In this document: piece after piece, positions 1-8,925 of the stretch
Numbering within the stretch: the first letter of the stretch is position 1
Layout: the number at the start of each line of letters is the position of its first letter
Translations under genes and position numbers: made by a program
Notes under the pieces: generated by a model
Database searches by the model: none
Seen by the model: only the letters and a program-made list of their open reading frames with translations
What the model was told of the DNA's origin: nothing
Source of the DNA: Formosa sp. L2A11
GTDB taxonomy: Bacteria > Bacteroidota > Bacteroidia > Flavobacteriales > Flavobacteriaceae
Direction of reading: 5' to 3'
NCBI RefSeq assembly: GCF_009796865.1
Contig: NZ_CP047028.1
Span: forward strand, 3,534,001-3,598,000
Length of the DNA stretch: 64,000 nucleotides

Positions 1-136
1 TTGTAATATCACACCCCAAACCATAAACCGTATCGGTTGGATAAATAATTAGTCCACCACGTTTTAAAACCTCAACAACCTTCTTAATCTCCTTAGGGTT
101 TGGATTTTCTTCGTAAATTTTTATAAACTCAGCCAT
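1..136 (-). CDS. tsaC: L-threonylcarbamoyladenylate synthase (Sua5/YrdC/TsaC family), 5' part only
   Basis: Only the first 45 codons are inside the window; the gene runs off the left edge. The reverse strand reads MAEFIKIYEENPNP and then a VLKRGGLIIYPTDTVYGLG segment. The PTDTVYGLG stretch is the hallmark of the Sua5/YciO/YrdC fold, which makes threonylcarbamoyl-AMP from threonine, bicarbonate and ATP for the t6A37 modification of ANN-decoding tRNAs. The ATG at 136 fits the family's short N-terminus. It is divergent from the esterase at 184, with 47 bases between them. Whether a C-terminal Sua5 domain is present cannot be seen. Confidence 0.85.
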   Translation of the reverse strand, partial: MAEFIKIYEENPNPKEIKKVVEVLKRGGLIIYPTDTVYGLGCDIT

Positions 137-183
137 AATAACTATATTGTAGAATCGTTTTACAAAGTAATTAATATTTTATA

Positions 184-1047
184 ATGAAACCTATTAAATC
201 CTTAATCATCCTACTATTAATTGTAGTTTCGAATTACTCATGTACTTCGGACTCCAATTCTGATAGCACCGATTTTGTAGATTTAGAGGCTAAAGTTGAA
301 ACAAATGTTTCTTATGGCGATCATGAATCCCAGACTTACGACATTTATTTACCTGCACATCGCGACATTGATACTAAAACTTTAATTCTAGTTCATGGCG
401 GCGGTTGGACTTCTGGCGATAAAGCGGATATGAATGATTTTGTTGAATTAATTCAAAAAGATTTACCAAATCTTGCCATTCTAAACATGAATTATCGCTT
501 GGCAGACGATACTAGTGAAGCTTATCCCATGCAAATAAACGATATTACTGCAGTGGTAAATCAATTTAATGCCAACATAAATGATTATCAAATTTCTAGC
601 GATTTCGGATTTATTGGCACAAGCGCTGGTGCACATTTAGCCATGTTATGGAGTTACGCCTTTAACGAGAACCAACAAGCAAAAATGGTATGTAGTATTG
701 TAGGGCCTACAAATTTTACAGACCCTGAATATTTAGAAAACGTAGATTCGGAAATTTCACTATTATTAACTCACGTATACGGTTTAGAATTATCTACAGC
801 GTTTTTAGAAAAAGTAAGCCCATACCATCAAGTTACGGAAGACGCACCTCCTACTATTTTATTTTACGGCGGAAAAGACGATTTAGTTCCTACATCTCAA
901 GGCGCTATGCTACAAAGTAAATTACAAGACTTAGGCGTTATGCACGAATACACATTATATCCCGAAGAAGGCCACGGCTGGACCGGAATAGAATTGCTAG
1001 ACACTTGGTCTAAACTAAAAACGTTTATTGGAGCGCATTTAGAGTAA
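184..1047 (+). CDS. alpha/beta hydrolase lipoprotein (esterase/BD-FAE-like)
   Basis: A 287-residue secreted esterase-type hydrolase. The N-terminus has a hydrophobic helix ending in a lipobox with Cys20 (NYSC), so it should be lipid-anchored in the envelope. An oxyanion-hole motif HGGGW lies at residues 71-75, the nucleophile elbow GTSAG places Ser147, Asp232 or Asp233 sits in GGKDDLVP, and His264 sits in EEGHGW. Together these give a full Ser-Asp-His triad of the HSL/carboxylesterase (BD-FAE) type. These families cleave short acyl or feruloyl esters, but the substrate here is unknown. It is monocistronic, between tsaC (divergent) and uvrD (convergent). No carbohydrate genes lie next to it to suggest a polysaccharide locus. 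Confidence 0.8.
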   Translation: MKPIKSLIILLLIVVSNYSCTSDSNSDSTDFVDLEAKVETNVSYGDHESQTYDIYLPAHRDIDTKTLILVHGGGWTSGDKADMNDFVELIQKDLPNLAILNMNYRLADDTSEAYPMQINDITAVVNQFNANINDYQISSDFGFIGTSAGAHLAMLWSYAFNENQQAKMVCSIVGPTNFTDPEYLENVDSEISLLLTHVYGLELSTAFLEKVSPYHQVTEDAPPTILFYGGKDDLVPTSQGAMLQSKLQDLGVMHEYTLYPEEGHGWTGIELLDTWSKLKTFIGAHLE

Positions 1048-1164
1048 TTTACATCTGTTTTATTACAATTGCCTTATTGAATTTATATTGGTATCCCGCA
1101 AACAAAGCACAAAATAACATTACGTCATCCTGAACTTATTTCTGTATTCCACAAACATTTAAAC

Positions 1165-1205
1165 ATAAAAAATGTGACCATAAACAGTGCTCATGATCAC
1201 ATTAT
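1165..1205 (-). terminator. Rho-independent terminator of uvrD
   Basis: Two 11-base arms, 1171-1181 and 1193-1203, pair at 10 of 11 positions (AATGTGAcCAT against ATGATCACATT) around an 11-base loop. Read on the minus strand the hairpin is followed by six T. It lies 56 bases past the uvrD stop codon. Confidence 0.6.
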
Positions 1206-1259
1206 ATATTTTGTTTAAACATTGAAACTTACAACATTTAAAAAGTATAATTACAGGAC

Positions 1260-3608
1260 TTATCCTATAACCTCTAATTTAGCAAAACGAAGTAATAGTT
1301 TTTTATTACCACCGTTTTCAAATTTTATTTCGGCTTTTGTATCTGCGCCTACACCTTCAATTTTTAAAACTTCTCCTTTACCAAAACGTAAATGCTTAAC
1401 AATGTTTCCGGCTGCTAATTTATTATCGAATAAATTACCTCCTTCTACTGCTGCACTTGTTTGAGTAACAGGTTTTAAATTTTTAGCAATTTTAGTCGGA
1501 GCTTTTTCTGGGCCTTTTAATTTTGTAACTCCTTTTTTCTGAATAGGTAATTGTTTAGCTGGTTTAAAACGAATGTTTCTATTAGGCACATCGTCTCCAA
1601 AAATATTAGCATCTAACATCGGGTTCATTCTACGCTCTTCAATAGGCGTTAAAATATCCAGATATTGTTCGTCGATTTCCTGAATAAAACGACTAGGATC
1701 TGAATCTACTAATTTTCCCCAACGGTATCTAGATATAGCATACGTTAAATATGCTTGCTTTTCTGCGCGTGTTAAAGCCACATAAAATAAACGTCGTTCT
1801 TCCTCTAGTTCACTTCGAGTATTCATACTCATAGCACTTGGGAATAAATCTTCCTCTAGCCCTACAATAAATACATATGGGAATTCTAATCCTTTTGCTA
1901 AGTGAATTGTCATTAACGCTACACGATCGTCTTCTCCAGTATCATTATCTAAATCGGTTGCTAATGCAACGTCTTCTAAAAATTCGGTTAAAGATCCTGT
2001 AGTATCTGCAATTTCTCGTTGTTCTTCAACAAAATCTTTTATACCATTTAAAAGTTCTTCAATATTTTCAACTTTAGCAACACCTTCAGGCGTAGTATCT
2101 TTATTAAATTCTTTTATTAATCCAGTGGTTTTTGCAACGTGATCTGCAAGTTCGAAAGCATTCACATTTTGGTTCATGACTTGAAAACTTTCAACCATGG
2201 TTACAAAATCCATTAATTTATTCTTTGTTCCTGAATTGATTTTCACTTCGGTTTTATCGATGTGTTTCATCACTTCAAAGATAGATCGCTTATAACCGTT
2301 AGCGGCAATAAGTAATTTATCAATAGTGGTTTGACCAATGCCTCGTGGCGGAAAATTGATTACACGTTTTAAGGCTTCTTCGTCTGAAGGATTTATTATA
2401 ATTCGTAAATACGATAGTATATCTTTAATCTCTTTACGTTGGTAAAAAGACAATCCTCCATAAATTCTATACGGAATATCTCGTTTACGTAACGCGTCTT
2501 CCATAGATCTGGATTGCGCATTGGTACGATATAAAATAGCAAAATCACTGTGCTTAAGTTGCTCGTTCATTTTTGTTTCAAAAATGGTACTCGCCACATA
2601 TCGTCCTTCTTCCCCATCTGTCATGGAACGATTTACTTTAATCTTATTTCCTTCGACATTAGCGGTCCAAACAACCTTATCTAATTTCGTTTCGTTTTTA
2701 TCGATTATAGAATTCGCTGCATTAACAATAACCTTTGTAGATCTGTAATTTTGTTCTAATCGGAACATCTTCACATCGTCATAATCTTTCTGAAAATTCA
2801 GAATATTATTAATATTTGCTCCACGGAAGGCATAGATACTTTGCGCATCATCTCCTACTACACAAATGTTTTGGAAACGATCCGACAATGCTCTTACTAT
2901 TAAATATTGCGAATGGTTTGTATCTTGATACTCATCTACCAATATATATCTAAATCTATCCTGATATTTTGCTAATACTTCTGGAAAACGTGTTAGAAGC
3001 TCGTTAGTTTTCAATAATAAATCATCGAAATCCATAGCTCCAGATTTAAAACAACGCTCTACATATTCTTTATAAATATCTCCTAAACGCGGACGTCTAG
3101 CCATGGCATCTGCCTCGATTAATTCAGGATTCTGAAAATAAGCACGAACGGTAATTAAATTGTTTTTGTATGAAGAAATTCTAGAAAAGACCGATTTGTA
3201 CTTATACAATTCTTTATCTAATTTCATCTCTTTAATAATAGAAGAAATTAAACGCTGAGAATCTTGTGCATCGTAAATAGTGAAATTTGCAGGATACCCT
3301 AATCGATCGGATTCAATTCTAAGAATCTTTGCAAACACAGAGTGAAAGGTTCCCATCCACAAATTTTTAGCCTCACTTTGTCCAACAATAGTTGCAATAC
3401 GCTCTTTCATTTCCCGAGCTGCTTTGTTGGTAAACGTTAACGATAAAATATTAAAAGGATCTATGCCTTTATGCATTAAATAGGCAATTCTATAGGTAAG
3501 CACACGTGTTTTTCCCGAGCCGGCACCCGCAATAACTATCATAGGGCCGTTCATTTGAATGGTTGGTGCTAACTGTGCTTCATTTAACTGACTTAAATAC
3601 TTCTCCAA
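1260..3608 (-). CDS. uvrD: UvrD/PcrA-type ATP-dependent DNA helicase
   Basis: A 782-residue superfamily 1A 3'-5' helicase. Walker A GAGSGKT is at residues 28-34, motif Ia follows (LTFTNKAAREM), and motif II is VDEYQDTN near residue 226. Motif III (VVGDDAQSIYAFRGA), motif IV (NYRS), and motifs V and VI (TIHLAKGLEFPYVFIVGLEE, VALTRA) are also present. Length and the C-terminal basic linker match PcrA/UvrD, which unwinds DNA in nucleotide excision and mismatch repair and strips RecA. The start is a TTG: the codon two upstream is TGA and the next in-frame ATG is residue 20, right before Walker A, so TTG at 3608 is nearly forced. It is transcribed alone. Confidence 0.95.
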   Translation of the reverse strand: MEKYLSQLNEAQLAPTIQMNGPMIVIAGAGSGKTRVLTYRIAYLMHKGIDPFNILSLTFTNKAAREMKERIATIVGQSEAKNLWMGTFHSVFAKILRIESDRLGYPANFTIYDAQDSQRLISSIIKEMKLDKELYKYKSVFSRISSYKNNLITVRAYFQNPELIEADAMARRPRLGDIYKEYVERCFKSGAMDFDDLLLKTNELLTRFPEVLAKYQDRFRYILVDEYQDTNHSQYLIVRALSDRFQNICVVGDDAQSIYAFRGANINNILNFQKDYDDVKMFRLEQNYRSTKVIVNAANSIIDKNETKLDKVVWTANVEGNKIKVNRSMTDGEEGRYVASTIFETKMNEQLKHSDFAILYRTNAQSRSMEDALRKRDIPYRIYGGLSFYQRKEIKDILSYLRIIINPSDEEALKRVINFPPRGIGQTTIDKLLIAANGYKRSIFEVMKHIDKTEVKINSGTKNKLMDFVTMVESFQVMNQNVNAFELADHVAKTTGLIKEFNKDTTPEGVAKVENIEELLNGIKDFVEEQREIADTTGSLTEFLEDVALATDLDNDTGEDDRVALMTIHLAKGLEFPYVFIVGLEEDLFPSAMSMNTRSELEEERRLFYVALTRAEKQAYLTYAISRYRWGKLVDSDPSRFIQEIDEQYLDILTPIEERRMNPMLDANIFGDDVPNRNIRFKPAKQLPIQKKGVTKLKGPEKAPTKIAKNLKPVTQTSAAVEGGNLFDNKLAAGNIVKHLRFGKGEVLKIEGVGADTKAEIKFENGGNKKLLLRFAKLEVIG

Positions 3609-3722
3609 TGTTCATACAATTTAGGTTGTAAAATTAACCTTTGTTACCCGTTAAAGTAAATAGATTTATAAAAAATTATAAACATTGGGTGTATTTACAA
3701 ATTGAAATCGCACAAAACCCCT

Positions 3723-5321
3723 TTAAATAATGCCATCTCCAAGAAACACAAGCTTTAAGCCTTCTTGCATATTTAACCAAAAAAAGTTGAAAACAGATTT
3801 TGTTTTATCGCGAGTAACACGACCTTTTTTCTCTATAAATCCATCTGTGTTTTTATTAGAATCGCTTCTTATAAAAATATTTGCGATTGAAGATAAAAAC
3901 CGATTTCGCTTTTTCTTTTTATTTAAAACATGAACCTTAACATCTTCGTACTTCACATTAAAATCGAAAAACGAACGCGATACATTTCCATCAATTCTAG
4001 TATAAATTTTATCAAACTGTCCTTCTAACTTTATATTTAAATTATGTTCCGTAAATCTATTTAATCGTGAAACTGGTAATGTTCCAATTTGGGTTTTAAA
4101 AGTAAAATCGTCATTCTTATTATTAACATCAAACGTCCAATTGGCATGTAAAGGTGCGGTTCCAAAAAAATTGGTCTGTATATCTAATTCCGTTTTAGTG
4201 GGAGATTTATACGTATTACTAATGTTTTTTATAGTTGCATTAAAATCCTTAAACACTATACTTCCAGCACGTACTCCTGTTTTCACCTTCTCTTCGTACA
4301 CAATATTACCATCGCTTAAAATAAGAATAGGTAAAGTTAAATCGATCTTTAAGTCGCGTAACATTTTACTATATAATGGTTTTACAGTATAATCGTCTGC
4401 CACCAATTTATTCCTATATATTTTAATATCCGGTTGTTTCACTAGTATAGTATCCGACTTGAAATAAAAACGATTATTTACAGATCCAAATTCGGGTTGT
4501 TTGATATAAAAGGAATCTATTTGTACATTAAAATGATCGCGTTCCTTTTTCAACATCTTAGAAAACTTAGCCTTAGAATACTTTGTTTGGAATTTAAAAC
4601 CACTAACCTGCCATTCTTCTTTTGTTAACTTAAGTTCTTGTAAACTTACAGTCTCATAAACGCCAACATTAAATTTTAAAGAATCTGTTAATACGCGATA
4701 ATTAGAATATGTAAAAGGAATATTTTTTTTAGCTGAAATAGAATCGAAAGAAATACCGTTTAATGTAATGTTTACGCTTTCAGATTTTAAAAATATAGAA
4801 TCTGAAACACCTTCATACACCGTTAATAATGCATGACTCAAATTAAACGTATCAATTTTAATGCTTTTATTGAATGATTTTAACGATTTAGACTGTTGAT
4901 CTGATTTTGAAGCCGACGTTCTTTCCGTTTGCATTGCATTGCTATTTGATTTCTTACGTCCTTTTATATACGAAACCTGAGCATCTTGAAGTAAAACCTG
5001 ATCTAAATGAATAGTGCCGTTAACTACATATTGCCAATAACTAACGTTTTTCAATTTAAAATCTTCAAGTTTAACTTTTAAATTCACCTCATTAGTAACA
5101 TCGCTTAATACTTCTAATTCTGGATTTTCTACAAAAAGTACACCCTGAAACACATTTACATGCAAACCGGAGTAACTAAAATGTACAGATTCTGGTAAAT
5201 CCTTTAATGTTTCTTTTAACTTACGTTCTACAATACTATTGACAAAAAACAAAACAACAAAACAGCATACGCAAACAACTGATAATAAGATAATTACTAT
5301 TTTTTTAAATTTCTGAAACAT
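3723..5321 (-). CDS. AsmA/DUF748-like membrane-anchored protein
   Basis: A 532-residue protein with one N-terminal membrane helix (about residues 8-28) and a long, beta-rich remainder without cysteines after the helix. Repeated patterns of short beta strands, such as FSYSGLHVNVFQGVLFVENPEL, followed by the same kind of element with DTFNLSHALLTVYEG, resemble the AsmA/DUF748 repeating beta-groove (RBG) proteins. Those proteins span the periplasm and help move lipids or place outer-membrane proteins. The family call rests on pattern only, without a search. At 532 residues it is shorter than TamB-like members. It is divergent from the glutamate-synthase-like gene at 5442. Confidence 0.5.
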   Translation of the reverse strand: MFQKFKKIVIILLSVVCVCCFVVLFFVNSIVERKLKETLKDLPESVHFSYSGLHVNVFQGVLFVENPELEVLSDVTNEVNLKVKLEDFKLKNVSYWQYVVNGTIHLDQVLLQDAQVSYIKGRKKSNSNAMQTERTSASKSDQQSKSLKSFNKSIKIDTFNLSHALLTVYEGVSDSIFLKSESVNITLNGISFDSISAKKNIPFTYSNYRVLTDSLKFNVGVYETVSLQELKLTKEEWQVSGFKFQTKYSKAKFSKMLKKERDHFNVQIDSFYIKQPEFGSVNNRFYFKSDTILVKQPDIKIYRNKLVADDYTVKPLYSKMLRDLKIDLTLPILILSDGNIVYEEKVKTGVRAGSIVFKDFNATIKNISNTYKSPTKTELDIQTNFFGTAPLHANWTFDVNNKNDDFTFKTQIGTLPVSRLNRFTEHNLNIKLEGQFDKIYTRIDGNVSRSFFDFNVKYEDVKVHVLNKKKKRNRFLSSIANIFIRSDSNKNTDGFIEKKGRVTRDKTKSVFNFFWLNMQEGLKLVFLGDGII

Positions 5322-5441
5322 TAGATGTTATATATTAAGATTCTTAAAATAATTAAGACAACATAATGTTAACGAAATCTTCTTTAATGTTTTTGCTTTA
5401 TTTATAATATATTTAACCCAATAACATAAAATATACATAAT

Positions 5442-6986
5442 ATGGCTATAAGCGATATCAGTTGGTTGATGTGGATTATCCTAATCCTAATTATAGTAAC
5501 AATTCGAGATGTTTTTTTCAATAAAAAACATACAATTAGTCATAACTTTCCTATTGTTGGCCATATTCGATATCTTTTAGAAAGTATTGGTCCAGAAATG
5601 CGCCAGTATTTTGTAGCTAATAACCGAGAAGAACTTCCCTTTAATCGTATAGAACGTGGTTGGATTTACGCTTCGGCTAAAAACGAAAACAATTACGAAG
5701 GTTTTGGTACAGATCGCGATATTTATGCCAATCAGCATATGTTTGTAAACAACGCCATGTTACCTTATAAACCTGAAGGAAATCATCCAAATATTGAAGA
5801 TAAAACCTTTGTGCCTTGCGCTAAAGTAATGGGTGCATATCACAATAGAAAACGTCCGTTTAGGCCAGCATCTATAATAAATGTTTCTGCAATGAGTTTT
5901 GGTTCATTATCTGCAAAAGCAATGGACTCCTTAAATAAAGGTGTAAAAATTTCAGGTGCTTACCATAATACTGGTGAAGGCGGTTTATCTCCCTACCACA
6001 GTAACGGAGGAGATATTATATTCCAAATCGGAACAGGGTATTTTGGAATTCGTGATGATGACGGAAATTTTTCAATGGACAAACTTGTTGCTCTTGTTGA
6101 AGCCAATCCTTTTATTAAAGCTATAGAAATTAAATTGTCTCAAGGTGCTAAACCAGGAAAAGGTGGTGTTTTACCAGCTGCTAAAATTACTGAAGAAATT
6201 TCTAAAATCAGACACGTCCCTATTGGTAGAGATGTTATATCTCCACCAAGTCATTCTGCTTTTAAAGATATTCCTGGACTTATAGAATTCATTGAAAATA
6301 TCGCTGATCTTACAGGTTTACCTGTAGGTGTAAAAGCTGCTATTGGAAAAATAGAACAATGGGAAGAACTTGCAGATCTTATGGTTAAAACAGGAAAAGG
6401 ACCTGATTTTATCACCGTAGATGGTGGTGAAGGAGGAACAGGAGCAGCACCTCCTAGTTTTGCAGATCACGTCTCTTTACCATGGTCTTATGGCTTTAAT
6501 TACCTATACAAAGTGTTTTTAGAGCGTGAATTAACAGAACGTATTGTTTTTATTGGAAGTGGCCGATTAGGATTTCCTGCTAAAGCTGCTATGGCTTTTG
6601 CTATGGGTGCAGATTGTATAAACGTTGCAAGAGAAGCTATGCTAAGTATTGGATGTATACAAGCACAAGTTTGCCATACAAACCGCTGCCCAAGTGGTGT
6701 TGCTACACAAAGTAAATGGTTGCAAAATGGTATAGATCCAACTTTAAAATCTGAACGTTTAGCACAATACTTTAAAACCTTTAGTAAAGAATTTATAGAA
6801 ATTACTCATGCCTCTGGATACGAACATCCTTGTCAGTATACAATGCACGACATAAACATTAATGTAGACGATGAAAATTTAACGTCTAAATTAGATGAAA
6901 TTTACAGATACGAAAAAACACCTGTTCCTTTTAAAGGCATGCAAGATTTAAAAGATTGTCAGTATTTAGGCGGAAAAACAGTCTAA
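5442..6986 (+). CDS. FMN-binding glutamate synthase-like protein, membrane-anchored
   Basis: A 514-residue stand-alone version of the synthase (FMN/3Fe-4S) domain of glutamate synthase large subunit. Glycine-rich FMN-barrel segments (VDGGEGGTGAAPPSFADHVSLP) lead to a cluster motif of Cys405-x5-Cys411-x4-Cys416, the exact 3Fe-4S spacing of GltB. It lacks the N-terminal glutaminase and the C-terminal GXGXG domain, so it cannot channel ammonia as GltB does. The first residues form a membrane helix (about 8-24), which GltB does not have. Related archaeal-type proteins exist, and the electron donor and true substrate are unknown. Followed after 80 bases by a small membrane protein. Confidence 0.8.
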   Translation: MAISDISWLMWIILILIIVTIRDVFFNKKHTISHNFPIVGHIRYLLESIGPEMRQYFVANNREELPFNRIERGWIYASAKNENNYEGFGTDRDIYANQHMFVNNAMLPYKPEGNHPNIEDKTFVPCAKVMGAYHNRKRPFRPASIINVSAMSFGSLSAKAMDSLNKGVKISGAYHNTGEGGLSPYHSNGGDIIFQIGTGYFGIRDDDGNFSMDKLVALVEANPFIKAIEIKLSQGAKPGKGGVLPAAKITEEISKIRHVPIGRDVISPPSHSAFKDIPGLIEFIENIADLTGLPVGVKAAIGKIEQWEELADLMVKTGKGPDFITVDGGEGGTGAAPPSFADHVSLPWSYGFNYLYKVFLERELTERIVFIGSGRLGFPAKAAMAFAMGADCINVAREAMLSIGCIQAQVCHTNRCPSGVATQSKWLQNGIDPTLKSERLAQYFKTFSKEFIEITHASGYEHPCQYTMHDININVDDENLTSKLDEIYRYEKTPVPFKGMQDLKDCQYLGGKTV

Positions 6987-7066
6987 CAATAACATTAAAA
7001 AATCACTAAGCTTATTGTTTTGCTAAAACAGAAAAACATTTTAATTTTGCTCTAAATATCATACAC

Positions 7067-7588
7067 ATGAATCTTGATTCTATAATTAATTTATTTTTAT
7101 ACACTATACCTGCACTAGTAACAGGTATGATTGCTTTTTATTTCTTTAAAGAACACACTAAAAACGAAGATGGTCGCAGACGCTTTTTATTAAAAAAGGA
7201 AATGCAAGTCAACTCCTTACCTTTACGTTTACAAGCTTACGAACGTATGACTTTGTTTTTAGAACGTATAACACCTTCTAAATTATTAATTCGTGTACAA
7301 CCAATGTCTGATAATAAAGGAGATTACGAAATGTTATTAATTAATAATATTGAACAAGAATTCGAGCATAATTTATCGCAACAAATCTATATTAGCGATG
7401 AATGTTGGAGCATAATTACAGCTGCAAAAAATGCAACCATACAAATGGTAAGAAAAGCTTCTATGTTAGAAAAAACAGATACTGCCGACAAATTACGTGA
7501 AGTTGTCTTATCTGAAATGATGGAAAAACGCGCACCAAGCGATGCTGCTTTATCTTTTATAAAAGAAGAAGTTAGCGATATGTGGTAG
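7067..7588 (+). CDS. conserved membrane-anchored protein (DUF7935-like)
   Basis: A 173-residue protein with a single N-terminal membrane helix (about residues 9-27, FLYTIPALVTGMIAFYFF) and a soluble, charged, mostly helical remainder. There is no catalytic motif. The stretch LPLRLQAYERMTLFLERITP is typical of a small family common in Flavobacteriia, annotated DUF7935 from memory. It lies 80 bases after the glutamate-synthase-like gene and is co-directional with it and with the 111-residue gene downstream, so the three may be co-transcribed. The function is not known. Confidence 0.65.
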   Translation: MNLDSIINLFLYTIPALVTGMIAFYFFKEHTKNEDGRRRFLLKKEMQVNSLPLRLQAYERMTLFLERITPSKLLIRVQPMSDNKGDYEMLLINNIEQEFEHNLSQQIYISDECWSIITAAKNATIQMVRKASMLEKTDTADKLREVVLSEMMEKRAPSDAALSFIKEEVSDMW

Positions 7589-7595
7589 TCTTTTT

Positions 7596-7635
7596 CAGAT
7601 TGAATATTTTGATACAAAACAAGATACTCAATCTG
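7596..7635. other. long inverted repeat between two small genes
   Basis: CAGATTGA at 7596-7603 pairs with TCAATCTG at 7628-7635. An inner TTTTG/CAAAA pair can form within the 24-base spacer. No clean T-run follows, so it could be an RNA-processing or partial-termination hairpin rather than a strong terminator. Confidence 0.35.
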
Positions 7636-7662
7636 TATTCTTATTAATTTTCCTTGTTATAA

Positions 7663-7998
7663 ATGAATTACAATTCTAAAAAATTCAGTCCTGTAGAAAA
7701 CTCTAAAAACGGAGAAACTACGGCTGAAACTATTTTTGAATACAAACAAACAGGAAATATACTAACTTCTAACTATAGAAGCGGACACATTGTTAGCGGG
7801 CATTTAATTGGATTGGTAGACGATCTTGGGAAGGTAAACATGCGTTACCATCAAGTTAATACAAAAGGTGAATTAATGACAGGTATTTGTACGTCTACTC
7901 CTGAAATACTTCCTAACGGAAAAATTAGACTCCACGAATCATGGCAATGGACTTCTGGAGACAAATCTAAAGGCACATCTATTCTAGAAGAACTTTAA
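7663..7998 (+). CDS. small conserved protein often labelled n-acetylglutamate synthase
   Basis: A 111-residue soluble protein, with no signal peptide. It is rich in beta strands with spaced glycines (NYRSGHIVSGHLIGLVDD, MRYHQVNTKGELMTGICTS). Bacteroidota relatives of this size are often labelled n-acetylglutamate synthase in databases. The sequence has no GNAT acetyl-CoA motif (R/Q-x-x-G-x-G/A) and no amino-acid-kinase domain, so that name is not supported. The repeated strand pattern resembles a small MORN-like or lipocalin-like barrel. The function is unknown. It is the last gene of the 5.4-8.0 kb rightward run. Confidence 0.65.
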   Translation: MNYNSKKFSPVENSKNGETTAETIFEYKQTGNILTSNYRSGHIVSGHLIGLVDDLGKVNMRYHQVNTKGELMTGICTSTPEILPNGKIRLHESWQWTSGDKSKGTSILEEL

Positions 7999-8010
7999 AA
8001 TAAAAAAACC

Positions 8011-8925
8011 TTACTTTTCTTTATTAGAAATAGAAGACGATCCATTAAACTGTTTCTTTTCTGCATAATCAAATCCTTGTTTCCACCATTTTTCCATTAA
8101 AGGCTTACTAAAAATTAAAGAATTTTCTGTTAACTGTGTTGGTGTGTAGTATAAATTAAGCTTTACTTTTTTCTGAATTGCAGCCAGTTTTCCAATCATG
8201 ATATCATGATATTCTAATTGATCTACAACATGCCCAAACAAATTCATCATTAACGAAAACGGATTTTGTCCCAAAACCTTATTCTCCTTCATTTGTTCAG
8301 ATTCTAAAATAACAGCATCTATTTCTGTTGCTCCTCGTTTTATAGCTTCCTGAATAGGTACAACGCAAGAAAATCCGCCATCGGCGTATTCATACCCATT
8401 TACTGTTGCAATAGACATAAACGGAATGTAATTACAAGAAATCCAGATCCATTCACAAAATTCCTCATACGAAAACTCGTGTATAGACTTATATTCAACC
8501 TTACCTTTAGAAAGATTTGTAACCGTTACAACAACATCCGATTTTGTTTTTTTAATCTGATTAAATTCCTGTAAAGTCAAGTTTTTTCTAATATTCCGCT
8601 TAAGAGATTTACTTTCTCCAAACGTACGTTTACGTTTTATAAACTGAAGCAAGGAATTCACATAATTAATAGAAACATATTCCCGATCTCCTTTTTTATG
8701 TTGTACAAATGGACTCACACTAAAAATATCTCTCTGAGACACATTTGTATAAATGTCATACAATTTATCTAAATCTCCCGTTGCTAAATGCGGAATAAGT
8801 AAACTTCCTGTAGAAGTCCCTAAATAAATATCGTATTCTCTTTTTTTTTGTTCAATTAAATACTGCGCTACACCGCCTGCAAAAGCGCCTTTGCTTCCTC
8901 CTCCAGAAATTACTAATGCTCTCAT
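8011..8925 (-). CDS. patatin-like phospholipase
   Basis: A 304-residue cytosolic-type patatin. The oxyanion loop GGGSKG (residues 8-13), nucleophile elbow GTSTG with Ser38, and catalytic Asp182 in the ADGGF motif give the complete Ser-Asp dyad. Patatins hydrolyse acyl chains from phospholipids. There is no signal peptide or C-terminal beta-barrel, so this is not the secreted PlpD type. Its ATG overlaps the stop of the upstream M1 peptidase gene by four bases (ATGA), which suggests translational coupling. The physiological lipid substrate is unknown. Confidence 0.85.
   Translation of the reverse strand: MRALVISGGGSKGAFAGGVAQYLIEQKKREYDIYLGTSTGSLLIPHLATGDLDKLYDIYTNVSQRDIFSVSPFVQHKKGDREYVSINYVNSLLQFIKRKRTFGESKSLKRNIRKNLTLQEFNQIKKTKSDVVVTVTNLSKGKVEYKSIHEFSYEEFCEWIWISCNYIPFMSIATVNGYEYADGGFSCVVPIQEAIKRGATEIDAVILESEQMKENKVLGQNPFSLMMNLFGHVVDQLEYHDIMIGKLAAIQKKVKLNLYYTPTQLTENSLIFSKPLMEKWWKQGFDYAEKKQFNGSSSISNKEK

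Noticed and set aside
1048-1259. Possible small gene or RNA in the spacer between the esterase and uvrD
   Set aside because: Only the uvrD terminator hairpin is supported; the open frame at 1222-1464 is antisense to uvrD.
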